Positions 1 to 8,798 are shown, counted from the stretch's first letter. The stretch: DNA of 12,649 bases from Spirogloea muscicola (GCA_009602725.1 WELB01000359.1:42996-55644); one strand, 5' to 3'. Translations and numbers: made by a program. The notes: generated by a model not told the origin, from the sequence alone.

Positions 1-49
1 CGGCGGTGGCGATGTGAGGGCTGGCCAGGCCCTCGGGGCGCCGCCGGCG

Positions 50-2984
50 ATGGACCCGGCAGCCGGCGACGGTCGGGCCGAGGCGCGGCGCTCCGACGTC
101 CTGGCCTTCCTCTGCGGCATCCCGCTCATCCAGCAGCTCCCCGCCGCCGCAGGTCGCCGCCGCCGCCGCCGTCGCCAGCGCCTCCGCCTGCGATTGGCTC
201 TGGCTGGCCCCGCCGCCGTCACGTCGGGCCTGGCGTTGCGGCTGAGCCGTGGCTCTGGAGCCCGGCCGCGCCAGTCGAGCAGATCGCCGACTGCATGGAC
301 GTCGTACGGTACCGCCCCGGCGAGCTGCTGGCGCGCGAGGGCACGCGCGGCGACGGCCTGTATGTAGTGTGGAAGGGCCAGGCCGAGGTGCCGCCGGGCG
401 GCACCCAGCACGGCCTCGAGCGCACGCGGCTCACCATCCGGGAGGGGGACTACTTCGGGCAGGCCTGCACGGGTCCGTGGGCCCCCACTACTGACAGCCC
501 GGCTGCCTCTGACGGCATTTGACGACGCAGAGGCTGTTGATTGAGCCCACTGCATGACTTCCATCTCCATGCGCTGTCAAATCTGCACCGCTTGGTGTCC
601 GGTGCAGCACACTATGTCTGCCTCACCCAATTTTTCTAGAATGGGTTTCTGTCTAATGTGTCTAGTTGTGTTTCAGATTGTGAACTTTGCAGACTTGCTT
701 TAGCGTGCCTGTGTCGTCAAGTGGCAGTCAACGATGGGTCATGGCGCCTCACTTCTGGACCTGTTTCTTGCACACCTGCTCAGACCCCAATGGAGGGCTT
801 CATCGAGCTGACGTGATCGCAACCACCGACGTGACGTGCTTCATCCTGCGCCACGAGCACTCCCACTTGCTGGCTGCGGCCTCATCGTGGAGATTGGAGG
901 TCAGCTGTTCCTTTCTACCAGCGCAGCCCCCTTCTAGGGATGGCTCCACTTCCGACCAGGTACCATGCATCGGTGCCAGGGCGTGAGAGCATCTGGTGAT
1001 CCTTCTCTGGCAGTCCCCACCAGAGGAGCAAGTGGCTGTTGTGGAGCGCATCTTACAGCTCGAAAAGCTGGAAATTGGCCTTTTCAGAGGCCACACGCCG
1101 CCGGAAGGCAACCTGTACCCGAGGGTCTTTGGCGGCCAGCTGCTGGGCCAAGCCCTGGCGGCGGCCTGCAAGTCTGTCAACCCGTCGCTCCTTGTTCACA
1201 GCCTCCAGGCCTACTTTCTTGTTGCTGGTGACACATGTGAGGAGCCCGTCCGCTCCGCAACATCCGAATCGCTGTTATGTACAGCTTAGCTTGTGTGAAA
1301 TATGCCAATCCAACTTGCCAGCAAGTGGCAAGCTTACTTTCTACAGAAGCAAAAAGAGGTCTTCAGATAAGTGGTGTTATTGACTGGCAGTGTGCTTGAC
1401 TGACAGTTTAAGCTGCGCCTTGGCTTGTGAAGTACCTATTATCTACCGTGTCGAGAGGATCCGAGATGGGAATTCATTTGCTACACGCTACGTGGTTGCT
1501 ATACAAAAGGGCAAAAACATATTTAGCATGCATGCATCATTTCAGAAGACAGAAGACGGCTTTGAGCACCAGGTATGTCCACTATGTCCACACGCCTGCT
1601 TTCACTAGGCTTTTCTGGGCATCTGTTGCTACCTGCGGGGCATTTGTGCAACATACAAGGTTGACTTGCGGTGAAGCTTTGGCTTCTCGCTGTCTGGTGC
1701 CCAGATTCCCATGCCAAGCTCTGTGCCACTTCCCCAAGACGTGCTGCCTTGGGATAAATTGCAAGGTGTGCCCATTTGGTCCATCAAGATGATCAATGAC
1801 CTTGTCTCGTTTAAGGTTCTTGCCGAAGGTACCAGACCCAATGTACAAGTGTGATGAGAAGTGTTCGCTGTCCATCTGCTGAAGCAAGGTGTCAATTGTG
1901 AGACTGAGGACAAACATATTACCTCTCATGCAGAAAGCTATAACACAGACTCCCGGATACCAAGTCATGTACGCAGAAAATTTGCCAAGAAGAAGCGCCC
2001 CCTGATGCCAATCGATATGCGCTTCATCAGCCCAGTGGACAGGTAGCATAGATCTTCTGCCTGTCCTGTTGTTGAAGATTGTAGTCTCATCCTCAATCGC
2101 AGAAATTACTTTCGACTCAGGCATGGTGGGTGTGTGACTACCATCACATCCTTTATTGCTGCATTTTCTGCTGATAGGGTGGACCCTGGGAAAAGAGATC
2201 CACGACAGCTCATCTGGATACGTGCCAGGGGCAAGCTGTCCTCGGACCAGGTACTGGGGTCTTCTCAATCCTTGCCTTGAAGGCATATGCAAGCAGCACT
2301 TGGGCTGCTTCAGTGGTTCTTAAGATGATATGGCTGGAGCAATTTAACAGATGCCATAGACGATCGGTGTAAATGAAAAGTCCTGCAGACTGTCCGCCTC
2401 TCTGGCGCAGTGAGGAGCAAGGGCATGCTGCAGCTCGCTTGGCTCACTGTGCAGGCTTTGCAGCGCTGTGTGCTCGCATATGCATCCGACTTTTCCTTCC
2501 TCGAGACTGCTCTTCTGCCACATGGAGTGGCTAGCCCCAACCCGCGCCTGGTGATGGCGAGCTTGGATCACTGCATGTGGTTTCACAAGCCCTTGTGTGC
2601 TGACGACTGGCTTCTCTACCAGGCAAGTGCTTGCTTGAAGCCCCGACTCTGGTGGCTGCAGCTGGCAGCACATTACTACAAACATCATCTATTTGCACAG
2701 TCATGAGGATAATCATGCTGTCGCACTTATGAATGGGGGTCTGCTCGACCATATTGCAGATAGAGAGCCCAAGGTCCTCAGGTTCAAGAGGTTTCTGTCT
2801 GGGCCGCATGTACAGTCAAACTGGGGAGCTTGTGGCATCGGTTGCTCAAGAGGGTCTGATACGCCTGCCTAACCTTGGAAAGCCCGGCAGTACAGCCACT
2901 GTCCGAACGCCTCCAACTGTGTCACTGCCAGCTGGTGACACCTCCCTGGCTACTCCTTCAGATCAGCCAAGGTCCCGGTTGTAA
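50..2984 (+). CDS. Peroxisomal acyl-CoA thioesterase II with N-terminal cyclic-nucleotide-binding domain (10 exons)
   Basis: Predicted to hydrolyse acyl-CoA to free fatty acid and CoA in the peroxisome. Exons: 50-152, 275-472, 784-899, 1014-1236, 1433-1572, 1705-1765, 1934-2042, 2178-2250, 2455-2622 and 2760-2984. Phases close exactly to 1416 nt, 471 residues. Residues about 20-130 form a cyclic-nucleotide-binding fold ([19 protein letters not shown], then GDYFGQ and [13 protein letters not shown]). Residues about 146-435 are a TesB/ACOT8 double hotdog: [12 protein letters not shown] near 176, [13 protein letters not shown] at the start of the second half, [19 protein letters not shown] and AQEGLIR. 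By alignment with TesB the catalytic residues are Asp353, Ser377 and Gln427. The protein ends in SRL, a type 1 peroxisomal targeting signal. Domain order and length match plant ACH-type thioesterases. The start at 50 is the first ATG that opens the CNB frame; an ATG at 12 is followed at once by a stop. Whether the CNB still binds a nucleotide is unclear, because the usual PRxA cassette reads HRAD. The exon 3 end and exon 4 start are the least certain joins. Confidence 0.9.
140..182 (+). repeat. GCC/CGC trinucleotide-rich stretch at the exon 1 / intron 1 boundary
   Basis: Short imperfect GCC/CGC repeats span the end of exon 1 (coding Ala-Ala-Ala) and the first bases of intron 1. Simple-sequence DNA; slippage here would alter the alanine run or the intron length. 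Confidence 0.5.
2623..2759 (+). other. GC-AG intron (intron 9 of the thioesterase gene)
   Basis: The exon before it ends in Leu-Leu-Tyr-Gln and the next begins Ile-Glu-Ser-Pro-Arg, both typical of TesB-family proteins, so the join is fixed by protein homology. The donor reads CAG|GCAAGT and no in-phase GT donor lies near it. The acceptor is ATTGCAG. CAG|GCAAGT is the known consensus of minor GC-AG introns spliced by the normal U2 machinery. Confidence 0.8.
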
Positions 2985-4871
2985 GACTTATTCTCTGTTG
3001 AGCTGCCTTTTGTGAGGGAGACGATGTGATTGCAGTTAGGGGCCATGTGGAGCCAGCCACGTAACAATGTGTATTGTCACGTGTTGTATATGCATACTCC
3101 ATATGAAGCAAGGCTTGTACCTCTACAAGTGGCAGCTGTGTTAGTCAAACCACTTGTGCTGGTTTTAAGTACAAGTTGCCGACTTCAGAGATCTGGCAAT
3201 TGGTGCTTCAAGTGCAGTGAGGTCTACTGATGCTACTTCTGCCCGACTGAGCAAGCCGAAGCTGCTCCAACCTTCTCGAGTCTGCCAAGCCTACCACAGC
3301 CTACATTCGCATTGAACACGCTCGAAGGCCAATATAATATGTTGCTTCGTAAGGGAGCAGGGGCTGAGGTCCCTTGCAAAAGGTGCACATGGAGGCCTTC
3401 ATGCAAGGGCAGCCTTGTGTGACCACGGAGCAGGAACTAGTACTAGCTGGCACCTGACTCCTGCATTGTGTGCTGGGCTGGTGACACTTTTGCAGCAGGC
3501 AGTTGGTGGAGTTGATTAAGCTGGGCTGGCAAGATGGCAATGTTAATCCTAGAAACCGAATAAGTTGCATAACTTATTACTTCACTCAGATGTTAAGATT
3601 AAAAATACACGAACAAGAAGGGACTTGAAAGTCCTCCCTTATATATCTTGCCTTATTTAGGAAATAACAATTGGTAGAACATGGGGGCAGGTTCGTAAAG
3701 CAGGGGCAGGTTTGCGTATGAGGCATGAGAAAATTGAGTGACGGCGCGCCAGAGCGACTGCAGTGTTGCAGAGCAGCTGATATCTTCTGCGCATCTGCTA
3801 CAATTTTTCAGTGGAACGCTGTCACAGGCTGTGTTCTTAGGCATGGCACGTCATGATGCTATGTTGAGGGTGATACATGCTATGTTGAGGATGATACAAG
3901 TCAAGCCGGGAAGTAATGTCTTGCAAGTGAGCTGCTTTTGGCTCCGCTTCTTACAGAGCAACTAGCGGTCCCATGGCTCCTACTATCGCCTACCATCTCT
4001 TAGCCTCCGGCAGGTACTTGTGTAGCTGGAGCTGCTTGCGGAAACTTCGAGTCATTTCAGCAACTTTCTGTTGCGCAGACAGTATCCAACTGCCACTAAC
4101 CTCTTGATTCACCTGCGCAATGTGATGCTAAGTTGTGATCTCTGCTACTGCTTCAAGTACTTCACTTAGTTTTTTACGCAAAGGTCTTCCTACATTATGC
4201 AGCAGACGTGTGCACAAACACCGTGTTTTACACTTCGAGCTGCTGGCAGACTGCACGGACAGCCGAGGCACTCGGATGAATGACAACTGGTGGACAGCTG
4301 CAGTGGTGATTTAGTTGCTTGAGTATCTGCTGCACTGTCATGCTGCTGCTCCAACATGATCCTCCATGGTAAAATTTTTGAGGATGAGGCAGCCATCTCC
4401 TACTGCTGTAGTGAGTGCATTCTGATTGCATTCAGAGAATTTCAACAGCGAGTGAAGGTACTGATATTTTGATTTTCCCAGTGTAAGTACTCCTCCACAA
4501 TGCACGCGACCTACATCTGCCGTTTTCCACAACCAATTATCGAAAACCGTGCTACTTGCAGACCTGCAACTACTTATTACTTAGTAAAGTGAGCTGGAAA
4601 CCTGAAGTACATCATCTGAATATGAAGAAGTGCATAATTTGATACTAAGAATGATATTGCACTTGTCATGGCAGGAAGGTCACAATCACAGGTAATCTTG
4701 ATCAAGTTGCTGCTGCTCATCGATGGACATGCATGGGCATTGTCCATGGCTGTACGACGCAGAAGTTGCGCTTATCTCATAGTTCATCTCGCCCTCTGCA
4801 AGACGCCGAGCCTCACAGATTCCTCCTTAGGCCCTCGGTTTTGAATTTAACAAAGATACTCTCAGTAGCAG
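2985..4871. other. Intergenic stretch without a supported gene
   Basis: Between the stop of the thioesterase gene and the stop of the minus-strand gene. The two genes converge, so this region should hold both 3' untranslated regions. Only short open frames occur on either strand; none resembles a known family or forms a consistent exon chain. A TGTAA, the polyadenylation signal usual in chlorophyte algae, lies on the minus strand at 4232-4228 and could end the minus-strand transcript. A TGTAA overlaps the stop of the plus-strand gene at 2980-2984. Neither is proof of a 3' end. Confidence 0.4.
3856..3897. repeat. 21-bp tandem duplication (two units, one mismatch)
   Basis: The units at 3856-3876 and 3877-3897 differ at a single base (G versus A in the TTGAGG-TGATAC stretch). 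Seen directly; no function suggested. Confidence 0.85.
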
Positions 4872-6281
4872 TCAGAGATGCTTTGGGAGCCTCCTCTTGG
4901 GGCAGCTCAGAATCTTGATCTTTCCACTCAGCTGCAACTTTGTGATGTTCTGGATGGAGGGGAGGTTCAAGCAGGCCAGAGCGTTCGCTTGGCTGACAGC
5001 CTGCGTGGCATGCAATATCCAATCAGAATGGCTGCTCCTCAGCAGCTCGCATGCCGTCGCTATTGACAATCAGCATCAACTCTGCTTGGAGGTCAAGGCA
5101 AGGACGTTGGTCCACTTTCACAAAAGCAAGGCCTGACGAGATGGGCAATACTCACTGGGGGTGCTCCTCTTTTAGGAGGAGGGGAGGGTGCATTTAGCAC
5201 TGGGCAGCACTTCGTCAAGAGTGTGGCCTGCTTTGTGCAATACTTGATGATGAAATCTACAAAGGGCTTGACCTGCACAGCGAGCACACACAAAAGAGTG
5301 GAGAAAACAGTTTATTGTATATGCCGTGTGACAGGCAAGTTAACTCTACTCCACACCATCACCTGCTGGGAGCTTCCACAGAGTGATGCAGACCTCTTTC
5401 GTGACCAGACGCAAATGACATCAGGCGTCGGCGGCCCACCTGTGCGTCGGTGTAGGGGCACTTGCCCTGCTTGATCGGCGGCGGGGCTGCAATTCAGGTC
5501 ATGCCGGCTGCTTCAGCATAACTTGCAAGCCCACAACAACATGAATATCGATGGTGGCCGTGTGCTGTGGGCGTACGGCTCGTGAATGGGCATTCTGACA
5601 TGCAGAGTGACATGCAGAGAGAAGTAACCATGCAGCCCTCAGCTGGCATCTCAGCCCAAGTGCCTGCACCACCCATGAGGAAGCCTCGTAAACCCTGCTT
5701 ACTATGATAGGGAGGAAATCTGTAAAATTATGGCGGCGGAGGTGAGTGCTTGGCATGCGACTTCCTTGCCGGTGCCTTGACGACCTTCATGCTGATCATT
5801 AGCTGGTCTCGCAGGACTGCACAGAGAACATGCGTACACATGTTGACATTGTCAGCTTGGATGGGCAGGGTAGTGGCCTGTCGGTTGCAAACTGCACCTC
5901 AGATTTCCACACAGACTTCAAAGCAAGGTGGGCTGGCCATAAGATGCTAAGATGGCACATGCAACTTGCCTACGCGCGAAACGTATATTTATCGACGGAA
6001 GTATCTAGTCACAGCTGGCATGGGTGAGAGCTAGCGCTCTGCGGGCAAGGCATATCAGTGGCCACCAGTGGCCGCCAGAGCACCGGGAAGCCCGTCATAC
6101 GCTGCATGAGTCGTCCCAACGATAACAAGGCCCGCTGACGGCCGTCCAAAGACGGCTTTAGTCTGATAGCGAAGGGCCGGAGCAGCGGCGGGGCATCAGG
6201 AGGCTCACCTTGCATGGAGCTCTGGGCGGCGGCGGCGCCGGCCAGCGCCAGGACGGCGAGGAGGGCGGCGACGAGCTTCAT
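4872..6281 (-). CDS. Small secreted six-cysteine, proline-rich protein (4 exons)
   Basis: The function is not recognised. Exons on the minus strand: 6281-6209, 5486-5440, 5272-5156 and 5000-4872. Phases close to 366 nt, 121 residues. Donors (GTGAG at 6208, GTGGG at 5439, GTGAG at 5155) and acceptors (TTGCAG, GTGCAG, CGCAG) are canonical. Residues 1-19 form a clear signal peptide (MKLVAALLAVLALAGAAAA), so the product should be secreted or enter the endomembrane system. The mature part starts with Gln-Ser-Ser and Pro-Pro-Pro, then has cysteines spaced C-x17-C-x9-CC-x25-C-x22-C, with a second proline patch (APSPPPKRGAPP) after the CC pair and a basic tail. Size, signal peptide and the CC pair recall the plant lipid-transfer/trypsin-alpha-amylase-inhibitor fold, but the eight-cysteine pattern is incomplete (no CxC), so this is only a resemblance. 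The ATG at 6281 sits in a good CCACC context. An extra exon at 5891-5785 would fit the phase after exon 1 but not the phase needed by exon 2. Confidence 0.6.
5596..5619. repeat. 12-bp perfect tandem duplication
   Basis: TGACATGCAGAG occurs twice in a row (5596-5607 and 5608-5619), inside the first intron of the minus-strand gene. Confidence 0.8.
5730..6125 (+). CDS. Weak candidate small gene nested in the first intron of the minus-strand gene
   Basis: ATG GCG GCG GAG at 5730-5741 is followed by a perfect GTGAGT donor. An acceptor (CTCGCAG) then opens 5815-5927, which reads DCTENMRTHVDIVSLDG and onward to a GTGGG donor. A third block, 6050-6125, could follow in phase to a TAA, giving 66 residues. 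No family is recognised. The DNA of 5815-5927 is also open on the minus strand in register with these codons, so coding on either strand or on neither is possible. Support is limited to splice-site quality and phase. Confidence 0.2.
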
Positions 6282-6508
6282 GGTGGCGGCGGCGGCGGGA
6301 AGCGCTTCTGCGGGGGCGGGGGCTGGCCAGGCGGGGGGCCGAGGTTGGTAGGAGATGGGCGAAGGTCTCCCACCACTTATGAACCTGCACCCTCGGTGGT
6401 CTCTACGTCTGTACTGGCTTGCTATTTCGACACGTGTTTCCGGCTCCTTTCGGCCCCTTTTTGGACCTAGTCCATGCTTGATGGAACTGGCCATGCACAG
6501 CCCCCGCC
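6282..6508 (-). promoter_or_regulatory. Upstream region of the minus-strand secreted-protein gene
   Basis: Inferred by position only. The ATG at 6281 is preceded on the minus strand by a CCGCCGCCGCCGCCACC leader, GC-rich like many algal 5' untranslated regions. No convincing TATA box is seen. About 230 bp upstream a copy of the dispersed repeat family begins (6509), so any promoter is compact or overlaps the repeat. Confidence 0.3.
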
Positions 6509-6640
6509 TCACCTTAGGCACCTCAGTCTAGGTCTCCGTATCATGTAGCCTTGTTCAGTTTGCCCTAGACTCTGCCTGAACAATGTATTGGCTTGACTTG
6601 GCCTCCCTTTCATTCCATGCGCCCCGCGCGCCTTCCTCCC
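6509..6640 (+). repeat. Dispersed non-coding repeat, copy 1
   Basis: Closely matches 7977-8110. Shared blocks, in order, are TCACCTTAGGCA, ATGTAGCC, TTTGCCCTAGACTCTGCC, TGAACAATGTAT and ATTCCATGCGCC / ATTTCATGCGCC. The match fades after about 6640, where the next unit begins. No open frame is shared between copies, so the conserved unit is non-coding. Confidence 0.75.
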
Positions 6641-6686
6641 TTTGAATCGCTCACTTTTTCCAGCCGTAGATTCTTATGCGAGAAAA

Positions 6687-6890
6687 ATGGGAAGCAGCAG
6701 CTTCTTCCGAAGACCAGATGGACAAGCGCAGGCGGTGAAGCAGCTCGGCGAGGTGCTTGCGGGCACCAAGAAAGTGGGGTTGGTGGGGGTTTAGTCAATC
6801 CCTGCTCTGTGCTGAGCGCCTGGCTGGGCCATGCCGCCGGCCCACCCCGTCACAGCGGATAACACTGACGCGGACAAGGAGCTGCTGCCT
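6687..6890 (+). pseudogene. Spliced gene fragment of unknown function, cut off by repeats
   Basis: An ATG at 6687 opens a 35-codon frame to 6794 beginning MGSSSFFRRPDGQAQAVKQL and rich in Gly, Lys and Val. A second open segment at about 6830-6890 reads MPPAHPVTADNTDADKELLP and ends Gly-Gly at a very good GTAAGT donor. I do not recognise the protein. The two parts lie in different frames. They could be joined by a short intron, but a donor near 6780 in the right phase is not obvious. Downstream of the GTAAGT, the copy of the retrotransposon tail starting near 7015 replaces any further exons. This is either a 5' gene piece captured with the repeats or a gene broken by their insertion. Confidence 0.3.
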
Positions 6891-7014
6891 GGCGGGTAAG
6901 TTGACCGCCGACGACTTCCACCACGCGCTGTTGTCTGTCGTCTCTTGTCGGCTTCTCTTCTCTGTTGGCGGCTCGAGCCGGGGTGCCAATGCTCTGGACG
7001 TAGTGACGCTCTAC

Positions 7015-7130
7015 AGAAAGAAGAGCTCGCCCGTAGAGAAGAGGGGCTGGCAAAGCCAACCCAAAGAGAATGGACAATGTCCAAAGCCAAAGAAAAAGTG
7101 CCGGAAAAGGACTACACTAACAAAGCACGA
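7015..7130 (-). repeat. Retrotransposon-like 3' tail with GGGCTGG hairpin (minus orientation)
   Basis: Follows the stop codon of the minus-strand pseudogene at 7161. On the plus strand it contains GGGCTGG-CAAAG-CCAACCC (7044-7062), a 7-bp stem with one G-T pair, and a block GCTCGCCCGTAGAGAAGAGG. Both recur at 12422-12470 (GCTCGCCCATTGAGGATAGG; GGGCTGG-ACAAG-CCAGCCC). The pairing of stem and flanks marks these as copies of one tail. Confidence 0.7.
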
Positions 7131-7160
7131 GACGGTGCGGAGGGAGATGCAGATGGATGC

Positions 7161-7850
7161 TCAGTATCCACGTGTGAGCAACAGCATATCAGAGTAACTC
7201 GAAGCGGGAAAAGCGGCACTCTGTCGAGACCCGGAAGCAGCAGCCATAGCACGGCCAGCGCGCGCGTGGACCGCATGAGCCAAAGAGCGCTGCAGCGAGA
7301 CCGCCAGCCTCATCCGAAAGACCTGCGAGAGGGAGCCGGCAGCATTGAAACCTGGCGAGCCCTGCCGCCGCTCGATGGCCTCCCGGGCAAGCCGCTGGAG
7401 GAGATCCAACCAGCCACTGCCGAAGGCCCCGTGTACGTCAATGGCTAGTGCCGCGAACGCATCGCCTGGAGGGTGGTCAGAGTACTTGCGCTCCTTACTC
7501 CGAGCCGCCAAAGCGACCGCGTGCTGGACGAGCGTCGCCTACTTCGCGGGGTTGGCCGAATCAGCGCAATCTGCAGTCACCACATCAGCGATGATACGCA
7601 GACCTCCATGGCAACGAGGTCCGCGCGGCGGGTGTGAAGCTGTTCGTCAGCGCCCCGCAGGATGGGCATAATCGTAGAGTTCTCCACTACCACCTTATAG
7701 CCGGCCTCCAGGAACTTACCCTGCATGGCGTCTCGCAGGAGGTCGTGCGAACCTGTCCGCTCGCCCCCGTGCGCGCAGCGGAGCATTTGGGCCGCCAGCG
7801 CCGCAGGGTCATCGTGGCGGGCACCGCACTCGCACTCTACAGAATTAGAG
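7161..7850 (-). pseudogene. C-terminal fragment of a non-LTR-retrotransposon-like protein, broken by a frameshift and a stop
   Basis: Read on the minus strand from 7850. A zinc knuckle (CECGARHDDPAALAAQMLRC) comes first, then GGERTGSHDLLRD, LEAGYKVVVENSTIMPIL and HTRRADLVAME. A shift of one base near 7605 moves to a frame reading GGLRIIADVVTADCADSANP. That frame meets a TAG at 7541-7539 and continues KERKYSDHPPGDAFAALAID, FRMRLAVSLQRSLAHAV and ends MLLLTRGY at 7161. The order CCHC knuckle, Arg-His-Asp-like motif, (P)AD...DV motif resembles the zinc finger plus restriction-like endonuclease at the C-terminus of R2-type non-LTR elements; this is inference from motif order. The histidine of the knuckle is Gln here (AAQMLRC), while the copy at 12 kb has AAHMLRC. 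No reverse transcriptase part is present. Confidence 0.6.
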
Positions 7851-7860
7851 GTTACTGAGA
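7846..7860 (+). repeat. Short stub of the retrotransposon-like ORF end (Arg-Gly-Tyr-stop)
   Basis: AGAGGTTACTGAG matches the ORF end at 12065-12080 (AGAGGTTACTGAGTG), in plus orientation, directly abutting the 5' end of the minus-strand zinc-knuckle fragment. A related stub, GAGGCTACTGAGAG, lies at about 11497-11510, right behind a GGGCTGGCCTCTCAC tail core. Confidence 0.5.
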
Positions 7861-7879
7861 GTCCCCTTGCTCCCCCTTC

Positions 7880-8215
7880 AACGTGCAGGACGCGCTCTAA
7901 GTCAGGCCTCCGGCTTTCGTGGCGGCGCTCCAGCTCCCCAAGTTAGCTTGTCGGATATCACCCGTGGGGACTGATGTCACCTTAGGCACTTTACTTTCGG
8001 CCTCCGTTTTATGTAGCCCTGTTTATTTTGCCCTAGACTCTGCCTGAACAATGTATCGGCTTAAATTGGCCTCCATTTCATTTCATGCGCCGCGCGTGGC
8101 TTCTCTCTTGCTGCCGTCTTAGCCCTTAATGCGGCATCCGGCTCCTTCAGACCTTCTCCATTCCTTTGGGCTGGCCTCTCACAGCCACCAGTCAATTTGG
8201 CCGCGCTTTCCAATG
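7880..8215 (+). repeat. Dispersed non-coding repeat, copy 2 (longest, with tail core)
   Basis: Blocks AAGTCAGGCCTCCGGC, GGCGGCGCTCCAGCTCCCCA, TCACCTTAGGCA, GCCCTAGACTCTGCCTGAAC and TTAAATTGGCCTCC recur at 6509-6640, 9420-9720 and 10030-10290. It runs on into CCTTTGGGCTGGCCTCTCAC (8163-8182), the core of the tail repeat, and then TTGGCCGCGCTTTCCAA. Both recur nearby. No conserved reading frame. Confidence 0.65.
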
Positions 8216-8440
8216 AAGGCGCGCGGCATTCAAGTAACCAAAGGCAGGCCAGGTCAAGCCAACTCTGTTCGGGCAAAAGCTCATTGCAGAATAACCGGGC
8301 CTACAATGAAGCATTAATCAAGAAGAAAATCCCGAGGTGGGGCATGGAAGGAGGCTCCATTGTTTTCTTACTTTCCCAGGTACTGTCTGCTTTCTCTAGC
8401 CAGCCAGCCAACACTCAATCTGGCCGCGCTTCCCAATTCT
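8178..8440 (+). repeat. Pair of short direct repeats around an open stretch
   Basis: CAGCCACCAGTCAATTTGG followed by CCGCGCTTTCCAA (from about 8182) recurs as CAGCCAACACTCAATCTGG followed by CCGCGCTTCCCAA (from about 8402), roughly 220 bp apart. The DNA between them is open in one plus frame (EALIKKKIPRWGMEGGSIVF) but matches nothing I know. Confidence 0.5.
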
Positions 8441-8798
8441 CTACACCCCTCCGACCGCTTCGCCGAGGAGGGCCGGGGTGTTCTGGCCCCCCTTTGGAAG
8501 AGCTTACTTCTGGCACCTGCCATAGCCGGGAGTGGCATTGGAGTCCCTGCTCTCCCAGTCTCTCCTTCACCGCCACAGAAGACAACCGCCTCCGACGTTC
8601 ACTTTGCGGAGGGCCACAAACGAAGGCTTGGTGGCAGGGGCAGGCTGTTCCGAATCAAGCGCACACTCCGCAACACATGCACGCGACGAGCAGGCTGCAC
8701 GGAATGCTCTAGGATGATGAACGTGGTCTTACCCGGCTCCCTTCCATCAGCTCTCCGGCGGTGTCTGAGTGGGGTACAGGCTCGTCCTTCTTCTGCAG
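8441..8798. other. Stretch without a recognised feature
   Basis: Long open frames exist on the plus strand, but their predicted sequences are low in hydrophobic structure, differ between frames and match no family I recognise. Because the next segment (8799-8966) is a degraded zinc-knuckle piece in plus orientation, this may be decayed upstream sequence of the same element. I see no direct support. Confidence 0.3.

Noticed and set aside
965-1383. Other frames overlapping exon 4 of the thioesterase
   Set aside because: Shadow frames; only the frame with [18 protein letters not shown] fits the family.
1582-2292. A 236-codon minus-strand frame opposite exons 6-8
   Set aside because: Antisense of well-supported thioesterase exons and introns, with no family resemblance.
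3301-3570. Minus-strand 89-codon frame rich in cysteine (about 12 Cys)
   Set aside because: No signal peptide, no recognised spacing and no exon partners; it lies in the expected 3' region between converging genes. Chance is the simplest reading.
3653-3965. Short overlapping open frames on both strands
   Set aside because: Both strands are open over the same bases, neither resembles a known family, and one includes the 21-bp tandem duplication.
5929-5940. GTGGGCTGGCC beside the candidate nested exon as another tail copy
   Set aside because: Only the short core matches; the pyrimidine lead and the CTCTCAC follow-on are absent.
4872-6281. Idea that the secreted protein is a pherophorin-type cell-wall protein
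   Set aside because: Proline patches are present, but the domain's typical aromatic and cysteine motifs and its length are missing.
6009-6521. A continuous 170-codon minus frame around the secreted-protein start
   Set aside because: Only the part from 6281 to 6209 has protein character (signal peptide); the rest is leader and intron reading, as the GTGAG donor at 6208 shows.
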